DNA of 64,000 bases from Spirochaetae bacterium HGW-Spirochaetae-1 (GCA_002839375.1 PGXY01000003.1:219863-283862); one strand, 5' to 3'. Numbered from the stretch's first letter, positions 1 to 9,643 are shown. The notes: generated by a model from the sequence alone, not told the origin. A program made the numbers and translations.

Positions 1-2136
1 GCGATATATGCTGATATCGGTATAGGAATCAAGCAGATACGTGTTGTGTACAACAACACCCTCCGCGATTAATTTTTTAGCAACTTCGAGACATATAAAC
101 CCACCAAAAGACAGTCCTACCAGTGTGAGCGCTTGAGGTCTGCCCTGACGAAGAAGTGCACTTTTGTATGATTCCACCAAAGCATCAAAGGAAAAATCAA
201 TACTTTGATTATTGGCTTCTGCATTAAGAAAAGTAACTTCCTCTGATGCGAAGATACCATACACCGGTCTCAGGCCCTGAAAGCATTCAGCCAGTTCGGC
301 GTATATCTGAACTCCGCACATACAAAATATAGGATCACCATGTCTGGCGTTATTCAGCTTAACAACGTTTGATGCCCGCCTTTCTTCTTTACCTATATGA
401 CAGCGAATTTGACGAATTGTCGGAGATTCGAAAAATACGGATAACGGGAAATCCAACCCGGTAGCTACTTTCATTTCCTTTATAGCCTGCAAAACCAGGA
501 GAGAATGCCCACCCAAATCGAAAAAATTATCGTCTATACTGATCTTATTTATACAAAGTAAAGAGGCCCATACATACATCAAACTCCGATCGAGGTCATC
601 CCGCGGATCAATAACATAGATGCTTTCGGCCTCCCCCAATCGGTCAACACCTTCCCTTGCCAGAGCTTTTCGGTCAATTTTAAAATTTGCCGTCATTGGA
701 AATAATGTAACATAAATGAAATGCTGCGGTACCATATACTCAGGCAATCGTTGTTTGCAGAAATCACGTAATGTGGTATTTTTGTCAGGTTCGCCCATGT
801 AAAAGGCAATTAAACGAACGTCACCAGCGCTTAATTCAGAGGCGACGACAACACTTTGTTGCACTAAAGAATGTTGTGCTAAAACCTGTTCAATTTCCGA
901 TGGTTCTATTCGAAATCCGCGGATTTTAATCTGATTGTCGATGCGGTTGATATACTCAATATTTTCATCAGGCCCCTTTTTAACAAGGTCTCCCGTACGA
1001 TAAACTCTTTCACCGGATTTCAGCGTTATAAACATTTTATCGGTTAACGTATCATTGTTATAGTAACCGAGAGCAACACCTTCACCTCCTATCAACAATT
1101 CTCCCGACGATTTTTCGGAAACAGGTTCCAGTTTTTCGTCAACGATATAAAGCCGGGTATTTTTAATCGGCCTTCCGAGATATACTTTTTTATAACTATC
1201 CAATTTAAAACATGTGGACCATACTGTTGTCTCGGTAGGACCATACATGTTCCAGACTTCCTTTGCCGCCCGAAGGAGTGTTGCCTTTAAATCAAGAGGG
1301 AAAATTTCTCCACCTATTAAAATTTTTAGCTTGCGCTTAGGTCGCCAGCCATTTTCCAGGATCATGCGCCAGGTCGCGGGTGTTGCCTGCATTACAGTAA
1401 TATTACGGCTGTCAATAAGCTCACGCAACAAACTTTGCGATATGCTTTCTTCTCTCGTAGCCAAAATCAGATGCGCTCCAACAAATAGAGGCAGAAATAT
1501 TTCCAGAACATGAATATCAAATGAAATTGTAGTTATCGCTAATAAACAATCATTGTTTGCTAGACCAGGTTCAATGGCCATGGATTCGATAAAATTGAGC
1601 AAATTTGCCTGACTCACAGCCACTCCCTTAGGATTCCCCGTTGAACCGGATGTATAGATAATGTAGGCGACGTCATTTTTATCAGCGGTATCACTTGCCA
1701 GAGACACGTTATTCGAAACCGTCAACGCTGAAGAGCGTGCAACTAATTCGTTCAAGTTAACAACGGAACCACCAAACTTCGGCACTATTTTGTTATGATC
1801 AAATATCGCAATTTTTGCCCGAGAGTTCTCCAGAATACAGGATTGTCTTTGTTGAGGAAAAGCAGGATCGACCGGGACATAAGCGGCTCTTAAAGACCAT
1901 ATGGCCAGCAATAATGGAACCAGTGATTCATTGCGGGAAATCCCCACAGCGACTTTATCACCCGGGTAAATTCCATGACTTTTCAATGCCAGAGCAAACG
2001 ATTTGGCTTGCCGGGCGACTTCCCCATAGGTATAGGTTAGTGTTTTGCTAGTTAATGCATTCGCTGTTGGGTATTTCGCAACCTGATGATCAAATACATC
2101 AAGATAACTTGCACCTTTTAGTGCTTCATTTAGCAT
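1..2136 (-). CDS. NRPS-like A-T-TE protein (partial, 3' end outside window)
   Basis: 712 codons are open from an ATG at 2136 to the window edge, so the C-terminus is missing. Seen: an AMP-binding adenylation domain (about residues 15-500) with the core motif YTSGSTGNPKG near residue 160 and YGPTETTVW further on; a carrier domain with FFDLGGHSLL near residue 540, whose Ser would take phosphopantetheine; and the start of a thioesterase with GLSFGG (GxSxG nucleophile) near residue 677. Such enzymes activate an amino acid, load it on the carrier and release it by the thioesterase. It is the last gene visible in the polysaccharide locus, so it may make or attach an aminoacyl decoration (inference). 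Specificity residues read by eye resemble glycine-type codes. No clear Shine-Dalgarno lies before this ATG. Confidence 0.88.
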   Translation of the reverse strand, partial: MLNEALKGASYLDVFDHQVAKYPTANALTSKTLTYTYGEVARQAKSFALALKSHGIYPGDKVAVGISRNESLVPLLLAIWSLRAAYVPVDPAFPQQRQSCILENSRAKIAIFDHNKIVPKFGGSVVNLNELVARSSALTVSNNVSLASDTADKNDVAYIIYTSGSTGNPKGVAVSQANLLNFIESMAIEPGLANNDCLLAITTISFDIHVLEIFLPLFVGAHLILATREESISQSLLRELIDSRNITVMQATPATWRMILENGWRPKRKLKILIGGEIFPLDLKATLLRAAKEVWNMYGPTETTVWSTCFKLDSYKKVYLGRPIKNTRLYIVDEKLEPVSEKSSGELLIGGEGVALGYYNNDTLTDKMFITLKSGERVYRTGDLVKKGPDENIEYINRIDNQIKIRGFRIEPSEIEQVLAQHSLVQQSVVVASELSAGDVRLIAFYMGEPDKNTTLRDFCKQRLPEYMVPQHFIYVTLFPMTANFKIDRKALAREGVDRLGEAESIYVIDPRDDLDRSLMYVWASLLCINKISIDDNFFDLGGHSLLVLQAIKEMKVATGLDFPLSVFFESPTIRQIRCHIGKEERRASNVVKLNNARHGDPIFCMCGVQIYAELAECFQGLRPVYGIFASEEVTFLNAEANNQSIDFSFDALVESYKSALLRQGRPQALTLVGLSFGGFICLEVAKKLIAEGVVVHNTYLLDSYTDISIYR

Positions 2137-2221
2137 AAGAATACTCGACCCAGACTTTTTATAGCAAAGTTTAATTTGTATTGAGAAATTTGTTTAATTA
2201 CTATTCTTTGTAAAGTTTACT

Positions 2222-3088
2222 TTATATAATATATTTGGATAATGTTGGAAAGCATTTTTTCCATGTATATACTAATATATTGCAACTAATAAAAACAACA
2301 AGTGGCGAATAATAGCCTAAATCGATATTTAATTTATAAAACACCATAAAAATAAATGGATGCAATAAATAGATTCCAAGTGTAAGTTCGGATACTTTTC
2401 TAATATTAAAATTTAACTTTAACCAAGGGGGAAGAAACAAGACAGGGAAATACAGTAAAATTGCAATCGTATAAGGAATTCCTACTCCGGATACATTAAT
2501 ATTAATTGCTGCAGTTAAAAATAATACCAGCACCATTACAAAGAATAATAATCTATTAGCAAGCTTGTTAGAAGCCCAATAGCATGCACCAATAAAAACT
2601 GCAGGTAAGGCATGGAAATACTGCGCCCAGGGTGCTCCTAAGGAATTGCTATAATCTCTCCATAAAGATACAGATACGAGCGATACAAAAGCAATGAATG
2701 CTGCAGAAATCCCGATTGTTGAGATTGCTAATTTACTTTTTATAAAATCAAACAAAATCAATGTAAAAAATATGAAGGGCAGATACCATAAGTGAATATG
2801 TGGACCAGCCAGCAAACCAGCTAAAACACCATTACTTATATCCAAAAATGGTTTAGTAGTGATAATATTTAAAAAACCATAAGAAAAAGACCAGAATAAC
2901 CAGGGGATCAGTAAACGTTTTGAGCGCTGAATTACACTGTGATTATCACCTGAAAGATAAAGTGAAAGGATTATAAAATAAAGAAGGCCTGAATATCCGA
3001 TATCTCCACCTTTAAGATGGGAATGAAACCAAACAATGCCAAAAGCACTTAAAATTCTAAATAATTCTATATCTTGTCGATAATTCAT
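2222..3088 (-). CDS. Acyltransferase 3 family membrane protein
   Basis: The 288-residue product is hydrophobic throughout, with roughly nine to ten predicted membrane segments. The N-terminal block QDIELFRILSAFGIVWFH (residues 5-22) matches the conserved start of acyltransferase-3 proteins, where the Arg and the terminal His are functionally important. Family members transfer acetyl or other acyl groups onto cell-surface sugars, which fits the surrounding glycosyltransferases. It is shorter than the common 330-380 residues but has proper ends. The gene and its neighbour are visibly more AT-rich than the sugar-nucleotide genes upstream in the cluster, which may reflect separate acquisition. 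The acceptor sugar cannot be read from sequence. Confidence 0.8.
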   Translation of the reverse strand: MNYRQDIELFRILSAFGIVWFHSHLKGGDIGYSGLLYFIILSLYLSGDNHSVIQRSKRLLIPWLFWSFSYGFLNIITTKPFLDISNGVLAGLLAGPHIHLWYLPFIFFTLILFDFIKSKLAISTIGISAAFIAFVSLVSVSLWRDYSNSLGAPWAQYFHALPAVFIGACYWASNKLANRLLFFVMVLVLFLTAAININVSGVGIPYTIAILLYFPVLFLPPWLKLNFNIRKVSELTLGIYLLHPFIFMVFYKLNIDLGYYSPLVVFISCNILVYTWKKCFPTLSKYII

Positions 3089-3122
3089 TGAAAATCCAAA
3101 AGAAGTATTCCTCTATTATTAA

Positions 3123-3692
3123 TTAATCCGCTTTTTTATCTTCATTAGCTTCTTTTATATCTGTTCTACTTCCTTCCTTTTGAATTTTTGCTTCAACAGC
3201 AGAATACTTCCAGACCCTTGCGGGAACACCCATAGCTGTTGTGTGAGCCGGCACATCAGTAATTACGAGCGAATTGGCAGCAATCGTTGCACCATCACCA
3301 ATTGTAATATTGCCTAATATTTTAGCCCCTGTGCCAATAAAAACATCATTCCCGATAACAGGCACACCTGGACCAATACTCGTTCCAATAGTGACATCAT
3401 GTTGAATACCACATCGATCACCAATAACTGTTTGTGGATGTATGTTGATATTCCCTGAATGGATAAGATGAAAATCTTCACCAATCTGAGTTTCACAATA
3501 TAAACGAATTCCACTGGTTATTAATATTAAAAATAAGTTAAATCCATAAATTTTACGCAAAAACCACCGCAGGGGAGCAAATCTTATCCGCATGACGCTG
3601 CGGCCAAAACGAAAATTACATACTGCCCATAAAGCCGGATTTAACAGGGATTTTTCATGCCTTCTATAATCAGCTTTAAATTGATCAAACAT
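3123..3692 (-). CDS. Serine acetyltransferase-like hexapeptide-repeat O-acetyltransferase
   Basis: The 189-residue protein has a short helical N-terminus and then a left-handed beta-helix built of hexapeptide repeats from about residue 70 to 165 (IGDRCGIQHDVTIG, IGNDVFIGTGAKILGNITIGDG). The QHDVTIG stretch corresponds to the IHxGVTLG active-site block of CysE-type enzymes. In a polysaccharide cluster such CysE-like proteins usually acetylate sugars rather than serine; that role is inferred. It lies 34 bp upstream of the acyltransferase-3 gene in the same orientation, so two acylating enzymes are probably co-transcribed. True serine acetyltransferase for cysteine synthesis is the alternative, but the truncated N-terminal domain and the context argue against it. 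Confidence 0.78.
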   Translation of the reverse strand: MFDQFKADYRRHEKSLLNPALWAVCNFRFGRSVMRIRFAPLRWFLRKIYGFNLFLILITSGIRLYCETQIGEDFHLIHSGNINIHPQTVIGDRCGIQHDVTIGTSIGPGVPVIGNDVFIGTGAKILGNITIGDGATIAANSLVITDVPAHTTAMGVPARVWKYSAVEAKIQKEGSRTDIKEANEDKKAD

Positions 3693-3840
3693 TCTATATC
3701 CCCTCTTATGATACAGTTTTTAAATTGTGTTTCGGACAATTGAAATGAACAGAACACTCTCAATCTTCATTAAGATTATACGTTCTTTATTCATTGTTCA
3801 TTTAAAAACATTTGTTGTTTTAATATACATATAATATCTG

Positions 3841-4752
3841 TCAACGCTCTGCGCTGATTCCTTTTTCAGTAATCAGCGCATTATAAAAGCCTGCCATCCA
3901 GAAGAAACCGGAGACAAGCAAGGGAAAACCGATAGCCAACATTATCAGTTTTCGCAGAGGAGGCTGGTAAACCAGATGCCTGATAATTATCCGCCCCATT
4001 TTTATAATTGTAATTAAAGGTAAGACTATAAAAAATACAACTCTTTTAACCAGAGACATCGAATTATGATAGCGAATGTAATAAAGATTCTGTCCATTGA
4101 TATAAATTTTCTTAAGTACCTTTGGAAGAGGGGAATCCTGTTTTTGAAAAGCCAGAACATCGGGGCAAAAAAATAAATGATGGCCCTGCCTTCGCAAGCG
4201 TTCTGTCAACTCCGTATCCTGCATCCGCGGGATGTCTTTGAAACCGCCCTCCTGAATAAAGATTTCTCTGTCAAAAAACATGAGCGCGGAACTCAGGTTT
4301 TTCCTTTCACATTCAGGACGGCCTCTTTGTGATTCGTGGTTGAAAAAATAATGTTCTATATATGCGGCAAAACTGCTGTTTACACTTGTATCAAGTTCCA
4401 GGGCACCGCCAAATATCTGCTTGCCTGCGGTGAAATGATTCCATGCAGCCTGCAAAGAGCCAGGCGCAAGCGCTACATCAGCATCGATAAAAATCAACAA
4501 ACTACCCCACGCTTCACGGGCTCCAATATTTCTTCCTTCACCTGGATTAAAGCGCTCCTTTTTATAAATATAACGTAGTTTCACGGATGATTCTTTAATA
4601 CGTTCAACGATTTGTTCTACTAAATTATGCTCAGAGCAATCTACCACAATAATTTCACATTCGACATCAATTTTTTGCTGCACAAGATGCAACAATGTAT
4701 CCTCGATAGAGTCCTGTGTATTATAGGAAGGTATGATAACAGAAATATTCAT
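3841..4752 (-). CDS. Family 2 glycosyltransferase
   Basis: The 303-residue protein starts with the GT-A nucleotide-sugar fold (MNISVIIPSYN at residues 1-11) and has a DAD metal-binding motif at residues 90-92 followed by typical GT2 spacing. GGALELDT and the MQDTELTERLRRQGH block (around residues 180-195) correspond to the acceptor-side ED motif, here as DTELT. Two hydrophobic segments near the C-terminus (about 235-255 and 270-292) would tether it to the inner membrane. It should add a sugar to a lipid-linked polysaccharide repeat unit. Donor and linkage are unknown. It follows the WecG-type gene in transcription order, with a 69-bp gap. Confidence 0.85.
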   Translation of the reverse strand: MNISVIIPSYNTQDSIEDTLLHLVQQKIDVECEIIVVDCSEHNLVEQIVERIKESSVKLRYIYKKERFNPGEGRNIGAREAWGSLLIFIDADVALAPGSLQAAWNHFTAGKQIFGGALELDTSVNSSFAAYIEHYFFNHESQRGRPECERKNLSSALMFFDREIFIQEGGFKDIPRMQDTELTERLRRQGHHLFFCPDVLAFQKQDSPLPKVLKKIYINGQNLYYIRYHNSMSLVKRVVFFIVLPLITIIKMGRIIIRHLVYQPPLRKLIMLAIGFPLLVSGFFWMAGFYNALITEKGISAER

Positions 4753-4821
4753 GACAAACTGCCTCGATTCAACGACATCATATGGTTATATGCAACGCAA
4801 AACGCTCAATCAGAAAATATT

Positions 4822-5580
4822 TTACGCAAAAGGATTCCTATATTTTCCCAGCTTCTGTTTAAAGACCAGCCAGAAAAAAGGAATATCCCTGACTAAATAT
4901 CTTCGCCACAATCGGCCAGGTTCCTGCAACATCCTGTACAACCATTCAAGTCCGGCACTGCTCATCCACGAAGGGGCCCTCTCCACAAATCCGGCTTCAA
5001 ATTCGATGGTAGCGCCAATGCCCATGAATATTTTCACCCCCTTCAACATGGCTTTATAATTGTAAATCCATTTCTCCTGCTTGGGAGCCCCAACCCCAAC
5101 AGCCAACACCGTCGCCCCTGAAGAGTTAATCATGTCCACTATAACAGCACATTCATCAGGATTTTTTTCAAATCCCATAGACGGGGAATGTGCCCCTATT
5201 ATAATATCATGGCCAATCCTGCTATTTATATTTTCCATGGCTTTTTCAGGTGCGCCCGGTTTACCGCCAAGAAGAAAAATTTTAATTTCAGGATCATCTT
5301 TGTGATACCGACAGAAGGCAGGGAAAAAGTCCGATCCGGAAATTTTTTCGGGAACAGGCGTTCGCAGAAAATATTTCATCACGAAAGCAATCACTTGGCT
5401 GTCGAGAACCACATATTCCGCCTCCTGGTATATTCTGTAAAATTCCGGATCTTCCTGGAGGGTCATCATGTGATCCACATTGGGAGTGAGCAGCACCCCT
5501 TCTGTCAATTTAAATAACAGTTGATTCATAGAAAGACTATCAATAGTACAGTTCAGTAATTTACATCTCTTAAATTCCAT
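4822..5580 (-). CDS. WecG/TagA/CpsF-family glycosyltransferase
   Basis: The 252-residue protein has the family's hallmark GVGAPKQEKWI at residues 162-172 and the N-terminal TPNVDHMMTLQEDPEFYRIYQEA block ending in LD at residues 59-60. Characterised members (WecG, TarA) transfer N-acetylmannosamine (ManNAc or ManNAcA) from UDP onto undecaprenyl-diphosphate-GlcNAc, making the second sugar of a repeat unit. A UDP-HexNAc-type dehydrogenase is encoded upstream at 11246-12565, which is consistent with an amino-uronic acid donor (inference). Length is typical (about 240-260). The C-terminus (RRYLVRDIPFFWLVFKQKL) is amphipathic, as in the membrane-associated relatives. Confidence 0.86.
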   Translation of the reverse strand: MEFKRCKLLNCTIDSLSMNQLLFKLTEGVLLTPNVDHMMTLQEDPEFYRIYQEAEYVVLDSQVIAFVMKYFLRTPVPEKISGSDFFPAFCRYHKDDPEIKIFLLGGKPGAPEKAMENINSRIGHDIIIGAHSPSMGFEKNPDECAVIVDMINSSGATVLAVGVGAPKQEKWIYNYKAMLKGVKIFMGIGATIEFEAGFVERAPSWMSSAGLEWLYRMLQEPGRLWRRYLVRDIPFFWLVFKQKLGKYRNPFA

Positions 5581-5626
5581 ATTTATCCCTGTATAGATAT
5601 AGTATCAGCATCGATGACAACACGAT

Positions 5627-6943
5627 TTAATAAACTCTAGATTTATCATTTTGCAGTTTCAGTTTCTCAGAAAAACCTATTAATGCGCCTGCTATTAAAA
5701 TATATACGGGATTAATCATACCGTTTATAAGGGTATCTATCGCGAAAAAGATCACAATAATACTGAGAACCATAGCATCAATGTATGTGTTCTTAAACTT
5801 CATAATAATCCATGGCCCTGAAAGCAAAACGGCATAGAGACTTGCAAGTCCTAAAAATCCCCTCACTCCAAAGATTATGATATAATAAGCATCAATCATG
5901 CGGACAGCATTTATTCCCGTGAAAGGATCCAATGGCCATGCAAAATCCATCCAGCCCCATCCCAGCAGAGGATGCTCCAGCGCCTTTCTACCGAATACTT
6001 CCTCCTGAAACAATCGCACTGAAAGGGATTCAATCCTCTCTGCGTCAAATATTTTTGCCAGATAGTCAATCAGTGTTTCAGTCGGCAACACTCCCGACAC
6101 CCTTAGAATCAAATATAATGGAATAACCAGAATAATTATTTTTAACATCATTGTTGATTTCAGTATTTTGCATAGATAGTAGCTAAGAATGCCTAATATT
6201 ATAAATACAAATCCGTTGGCAGATTTACACAGCACCGTTGTTATTAAAAGCAGTAAAACTACCAGGATCATTGGTATTTTATTTATTTCAGTAATCTCCT
6301 TTGCCCGAAACAACCAGAATGAAACAGTAAATGTTGCGGCCATCCATAGCGAGACCATTAATCCGTGTGTCATGAAGACAATGGGCCTGAACCCTCCATA
6401 CCTGATTTGCTGTAAAAAACTGCTGGGGAAAAATCCGTAAACAATGATAGAAAGCTGAGGGCTCATCCTCACTTCAAAAAGCGCAAGGGGAGCATAGATA
6501 AGGCCCCCGATTATTATTCCTCCTACCAGATGGCGCAGTGCAACTTTATCCGTAAAAAACATTCTCCCTGCCAGATAAAAAATGCCCCAATCTAATGATG
6601 TCTGGACAGCAGCAGCAACAGCATTATAAACACCCAAACCGTTGGCGAAAATAGACAATAAGGGAGATATAATGCAATATGTAATTATCGGAATATCTAT
6701 CTTCCCCGGCCTGAAGGTTATATCTGAAAATTTTCCTGAAAAAATAATTCCACCGAGCAATGATAGAGCTATTGCCGTATTTTTCTCATATTCTATCATC
6801 GGTAAATCATACTCTGTAACTGGTAAAAACAGAACTCCACCAATAACGGAAATCAGAATAGCTTTCTGAATTGTAAATCGCCGGAAGAGAAAAATGGTAA
6901 AGGGTATCCATCCCCACATCATCACTGGCACAAGAAAATTCAT
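5627..6943 (-). CDS. O-antigen ligase/polymerase-like membrane protein
   Basis: The 438-residue product is almost entirely transmembrane, with about ten to twelve hydrophobic segments and one large soluble loop (around residues 290-350, containing SLSVRLFQEEVFGRKALEHPLLGWGW). A periplasmic loop ending in HPLLGWG is typical of the Wzy_C / O-antigen ligase-like superfamily, whose members polymerise repeat units or ligate glycan to an acceptor. Position between the chain-length regulator and glycosyltransferases supports a polymerase role. Whether it is Wzy or a WaaL-like ligase cannot be decided from sequence, because both families are highly divergent. Confidence 0.75.
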   Translation of the reverse strand: MNFLVPVMMWGWIPFTIFLFRRFTIQKAILISVIGGVLFLPVTEYDLPMIEYEKNTAIALSLLGGIIFSGKFSDITFRPGKIDIPIITYCIISPLLSIFANGLGVYNAVAAAVQTSLDWGIFYLAGRMFFTDKVALRHLVGGIIIGGLIYAPLALFEVRMSPQLSIIVYGFFPSSFLQQIRYGGFRPIVFMTHGLMVSLWMAATFTVSFWLFRAKEITEINKIPMILVVLLLLITTVLCKSANGFVFIILGILSYYLCKILKSTMMLKIIILVIPLYLILRVSGVLPTETLIDYLAKIFDAERIESLSVRLFQEEVFGRKALEHPLLGWGWMDFAWPLDPFTGINAVRMIDAYYIIIFGVRGFLGLASLYAVLLSGPWIIMKFKNTYIDAMVLSIIVIFFAIDTLINGMINPVYILIAGALIGFSEKLKLQNDKSRVY

Positions 6944-7061
6944 GCATGTACCAGTTTCATATCATATAATATATAATCAGACAAAGCATACTCTCCATGT
7001 TTATCCCCAGCATGGCTGATTGAAGAATCATTCGTGAATGTATTCCAGGTCTTCATCATGT

Positions 7062-8672
7062 TCAATCAATAAAATATTTGAATCTTCTATAAATAATTTC
7101 CGGTATAGGGAAAGTCCGCTCATTCAAAATACCACCAAGAATTTTAACCCCGGCGCTTCTCAGGCGAGGCAGTGAATTTTTAATCATTTGTATCTTCAAT
7201 TTTCCTTCATCAATGATAATAACCGTCCCATCGCCGCATTCTGCAATTCTGGCGGCTTCCTTCATATTCTTTACTGATGTGGCATCGATTACAATAGCAT
7301 CGTAGTCTGCCTTTTTAACCTTGACTATTTCCTTTAAATCGATTTTTTTTATGGCATCAACCAGATTCCCGTTAAATTGTTCCACTGGAAACAGATCAAT
7401 GCCTTCTCCAATGCTAATGACATTTTTGTCCAGGACTTTAATTCTCCCGGTGTTATCATTTCCATTTTCATCTCCTAACTTGTAAATTTCCTGAAAAGAA
7501 GGATTATGGAAGTTCGCGTCTATAAGCAGGACTTTATGCTTCATAACATCTGAAAGCAGGTATCCAAGATTAGGTACTATATATTTATGATTATTGCCAT
7601 ATAAAGGAGAAGTAATAACTGCCGCCTTGAGACCCTGTGTTTTTAAAAAAACATAAAACTGCTCAGCCAGCTCTTCATAAAAGTCGGAGTATCTTGTATC
7701 AGGACTTTCTTCAGTAATTAAATAATTATCATTCCTTTGCTTCACGGGAATCGAACCGATGCAGGGAACATTAAGATGCACCACAACATCCTGCGGTGAC
7801 TTTATAGTCCGATCAAAAATAGCGACAACAAAAGCAAGTCCAAAACTTATAAAGAGTGCAGCAAGAAGCCCCACTGATAGAATTTTTCTTTTAGGTTTGC
7901 TTACCGGCATATTATCAGATGTTGCCTGCTCAATTATCTTAACACTGGCATTTCCAATGGCCTGGATGTCAGAAAGTGTCTTTCCCGAAAGATTGTTAGT
8001 GGCATCTCGTATATTGTCCTTTATTTGAACCACCGTTGGATGAAATTCGCCATACCTGATAGTAATTTCAGCAAGCTGCTGCATTTGATCGAATATGGTA
8101 TAAGATCTACTGATAACATTCGCCGTTTCGATGGCTTCTTCGGGGGTAAAAGCAGTGACGTTGACAACAATGATATCTGTACCTGGCAACAGACTGACCT
8201 TCAACCTTGATTTGAGGCTTTCTATAGCGCCCTGCAGTTTCATCTCCTCCTTCATTTCCTGTGAAAGCTGTTTTATTCCCTTTTTCACTTGTTTTTTGGC
8301 CTTTTCCATCCTGTACTCTATGACCATTTTCTTCAACTCAGAACAGTATTGAGTTTCATAATCGGCTGGGCGATTATGCAGATCAAGTGCGATAACCGCC
8401 CGCTTTAGAACAGGATATGACTGAACAATTTGAGCCTGCGTTGATCGTATGGCGTATGAACCGATTGGTGTATAGGTGTCTGCCGCTGTAATGCTTTGAC
8501 CACGAATCAGCATTTTCACGTTGGCATCATACACTGGTGTGATAAATTGAATGCCAATCATTGTAAAGATCATATTTATAATAAAGGCGATCACAATTAT
8601 CATTTTATGCCTGAAGATAATATCTACTATACCTTTTACACTTAGATCAAAGGGACTCGTTTTTTTTTCCAT
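7062..8672 (-). CDS. Wzz/BY-kinase-like chain-length protein with degenerate nucleotide site
   Basis: The 536-residue protein follows the layout of polysaccharide co-polymerases fused to tyrosine kinases: cytoplasmic N-terminus, membrane segment at about residues 24-44, periplasmic Wzz-type region with a charged coiled coil (about 120-160), PVSKPKRK before a second membrane segment at about 264-286, and a C-terminal BY-kinase-like domain (about 345-536). In that domain the expected P-loop (PGEGKS/T) reads SPLYGNNHKYIV (355-366), so the Ser/Thr after Lys and the glycines are lost. The Walker A' site survives as LLIDANFHNP (382-391), but the usual Tyr-rich tail is reduced to two Tyr. It probably still sets chain length; kinase activity is doubtful. 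Confidence 0.82.
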   Translation of the reverse strand: MEKKTSPFDLSVKGIVDIIFRHKMIIVIAFIINMIFTMIGIQFITPVYDANVKMLIRGQSITAADTYTPIGSYAIRSTQAQIVQSYPVLKRAVIALDLHNRPADYETQYCSELKKMVIEYRMEKAKKQVKKGIKQLSQEMKEEMKLQGAIESLKSRLKVSLLPGTDIIVVNVTAFTPEEAIETANVISRSYTIFDQMQQLAEITIRYGEFHPTVVQIKDNIRDATNNLSGKTLSDIQAIGNASVKIIEQATSDNMPVSKPKRKILSVGLLAALFISFGLAFVVAIFDRTIKSPQDVVVHLNVPCIGSIPVKQRNDNYLITEESPDTRYSDFYEELAEQFYVFLKTQGLKAAVITSPLYGNNHKYIVPNLGYLLSDVMKHKVLLIDANFHNPSFQEIYKLGDENGNDNTGRIKVLDKNVISIGEGIDLFPVEQFNGNLVDAIKKIDLKEIVKVKKADYDAIVIDATSVKNMKEAARIAECGDGTVIIIDEGKLKIQMIKNSLPRLRSAGVKILGGILNERTFPIPEIIYRRFKYFID

Positions 8673-8794
8673 TTTTTACCACTCAGATATTTAATAGTTA
8701 AGGTAAAACTATTTATTTTATAATCTTATAATAAACTACTTACTTTTTTAAATTATCAAAAAGGTGCAAATTTCCACCAATATTTTTCTATCAA

Positions 8795-9643
8795 TCAATT
8801 ACCCGGATTAATGAGGAAGAATAATAGACGATCTGCGATATATCTTCTTCCCATCTCATTCAGATGACCGCCATCGTCGGTATATACGGGAACAAGTTCA
8901 TAAAATATTTTGTTATCCATAGCGAATGACTGCCGTCTGCCACCGGGAGCGGTTGATTCATATTGGGCGAGATCAAAAACATTCTTTTCGCCGTAATAAT
9001 TTTTTAAAAGCTCATTATATCTGGCACGTTTAATATTTGATGCATTCTGCCATTGCTGTGTGGTTTTACGTCCCATAAGGCCCTTGATTACATCCTTGAT
9101 TTTTCCCTTTAGCCCTGAATTTACGGTCAGGGGAACTGTCATGTGTATGAATGTAGTTTTTTGGTATTTTTTAATCAAGGCATCCGTACAATTCCTGTAA
9201 TGCTTGAAAATTTCATCGACATTGCTTTCATCAGTAATATCGACATAACAGAATTTCATGAAGGCTATATCAAGACCTGTCTTGAAGTCATTGTTGATAA
9301 TTTTTACAAAATCATCTACTTTTAACTTCGGGTTCCTGTTTTCACCTATTTGTGAATGGGCAAAGAAGGCTTGCATTTTGTCATTAATATGATTTTTTTC
9401 AATAATGTTCAATTCAATCATGGAATTTTCTTTCATTATATCATTAATACCTTTAATGATATTGTAACCGACAGACATGTGCCCCCAGTAGATTTTTTTA
9501 TCTTTCAATTTCTGTAACTGCTCCGCACTCACGGTCTGAAGGAGACTTGCATTACCCGCCTTTTTCATTACCTTTTCCTCGCCGCCGCATGAAATCATAA
9601 TTGAAAGTATACATAAGAATGGTAGCAGACAATAATTTTTCAT
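8795..9643 (-). CDS. SGNH/GDSL-type hydrolase lipoprotein
   Basis: The 282-residue protein begins with a lipoprotein signal (LSIMISC, acylated Cys19). After it comes KIYWGHMSVGYNI, with Ser57 in the position of the SGNH block I nucleophile. Near the end YTDDGGHLNEMG supplies the Asp257-x-x-His260 pair of block V. SGNH-fold proteins in polysaccharide clusters act as periplasmic O-acetyl esterases or acetyltransferase partners (AlgX-like), so the protein may edit acetyl groups added by the acyltransferases at 2222-3692 (inference). Block I deviates from the classical GDS motif, so family assignment rests on the Ser/DxxH spacing and the fold length. Confidence 0.68.
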   Translation of the reverse strand: MKNYCLLPFLCILSIMISCGGEEKVMKKAGNASLLQTVSAEQLQKLKDKKIYWGHMSVGYNIIKGINDIMKENSMIELNIIEKNHINDKMQAFFAHSQIGENRNPKLKVDDFVKIINNDFKTGLDIAFMKFCYVDITDESNVDEIFKHYRNCTDALIKKYQKTTFIHMTVPLTVNSGLKGKIKDVIKGLMGRKTTQQWQNASNIKRARYNELLKNYYGEKNVFDLAQYESTAPGGRRQSFAMDNKIFYELVPVYTDDGGHLNEMGRRYIADRLLFFLINPGN

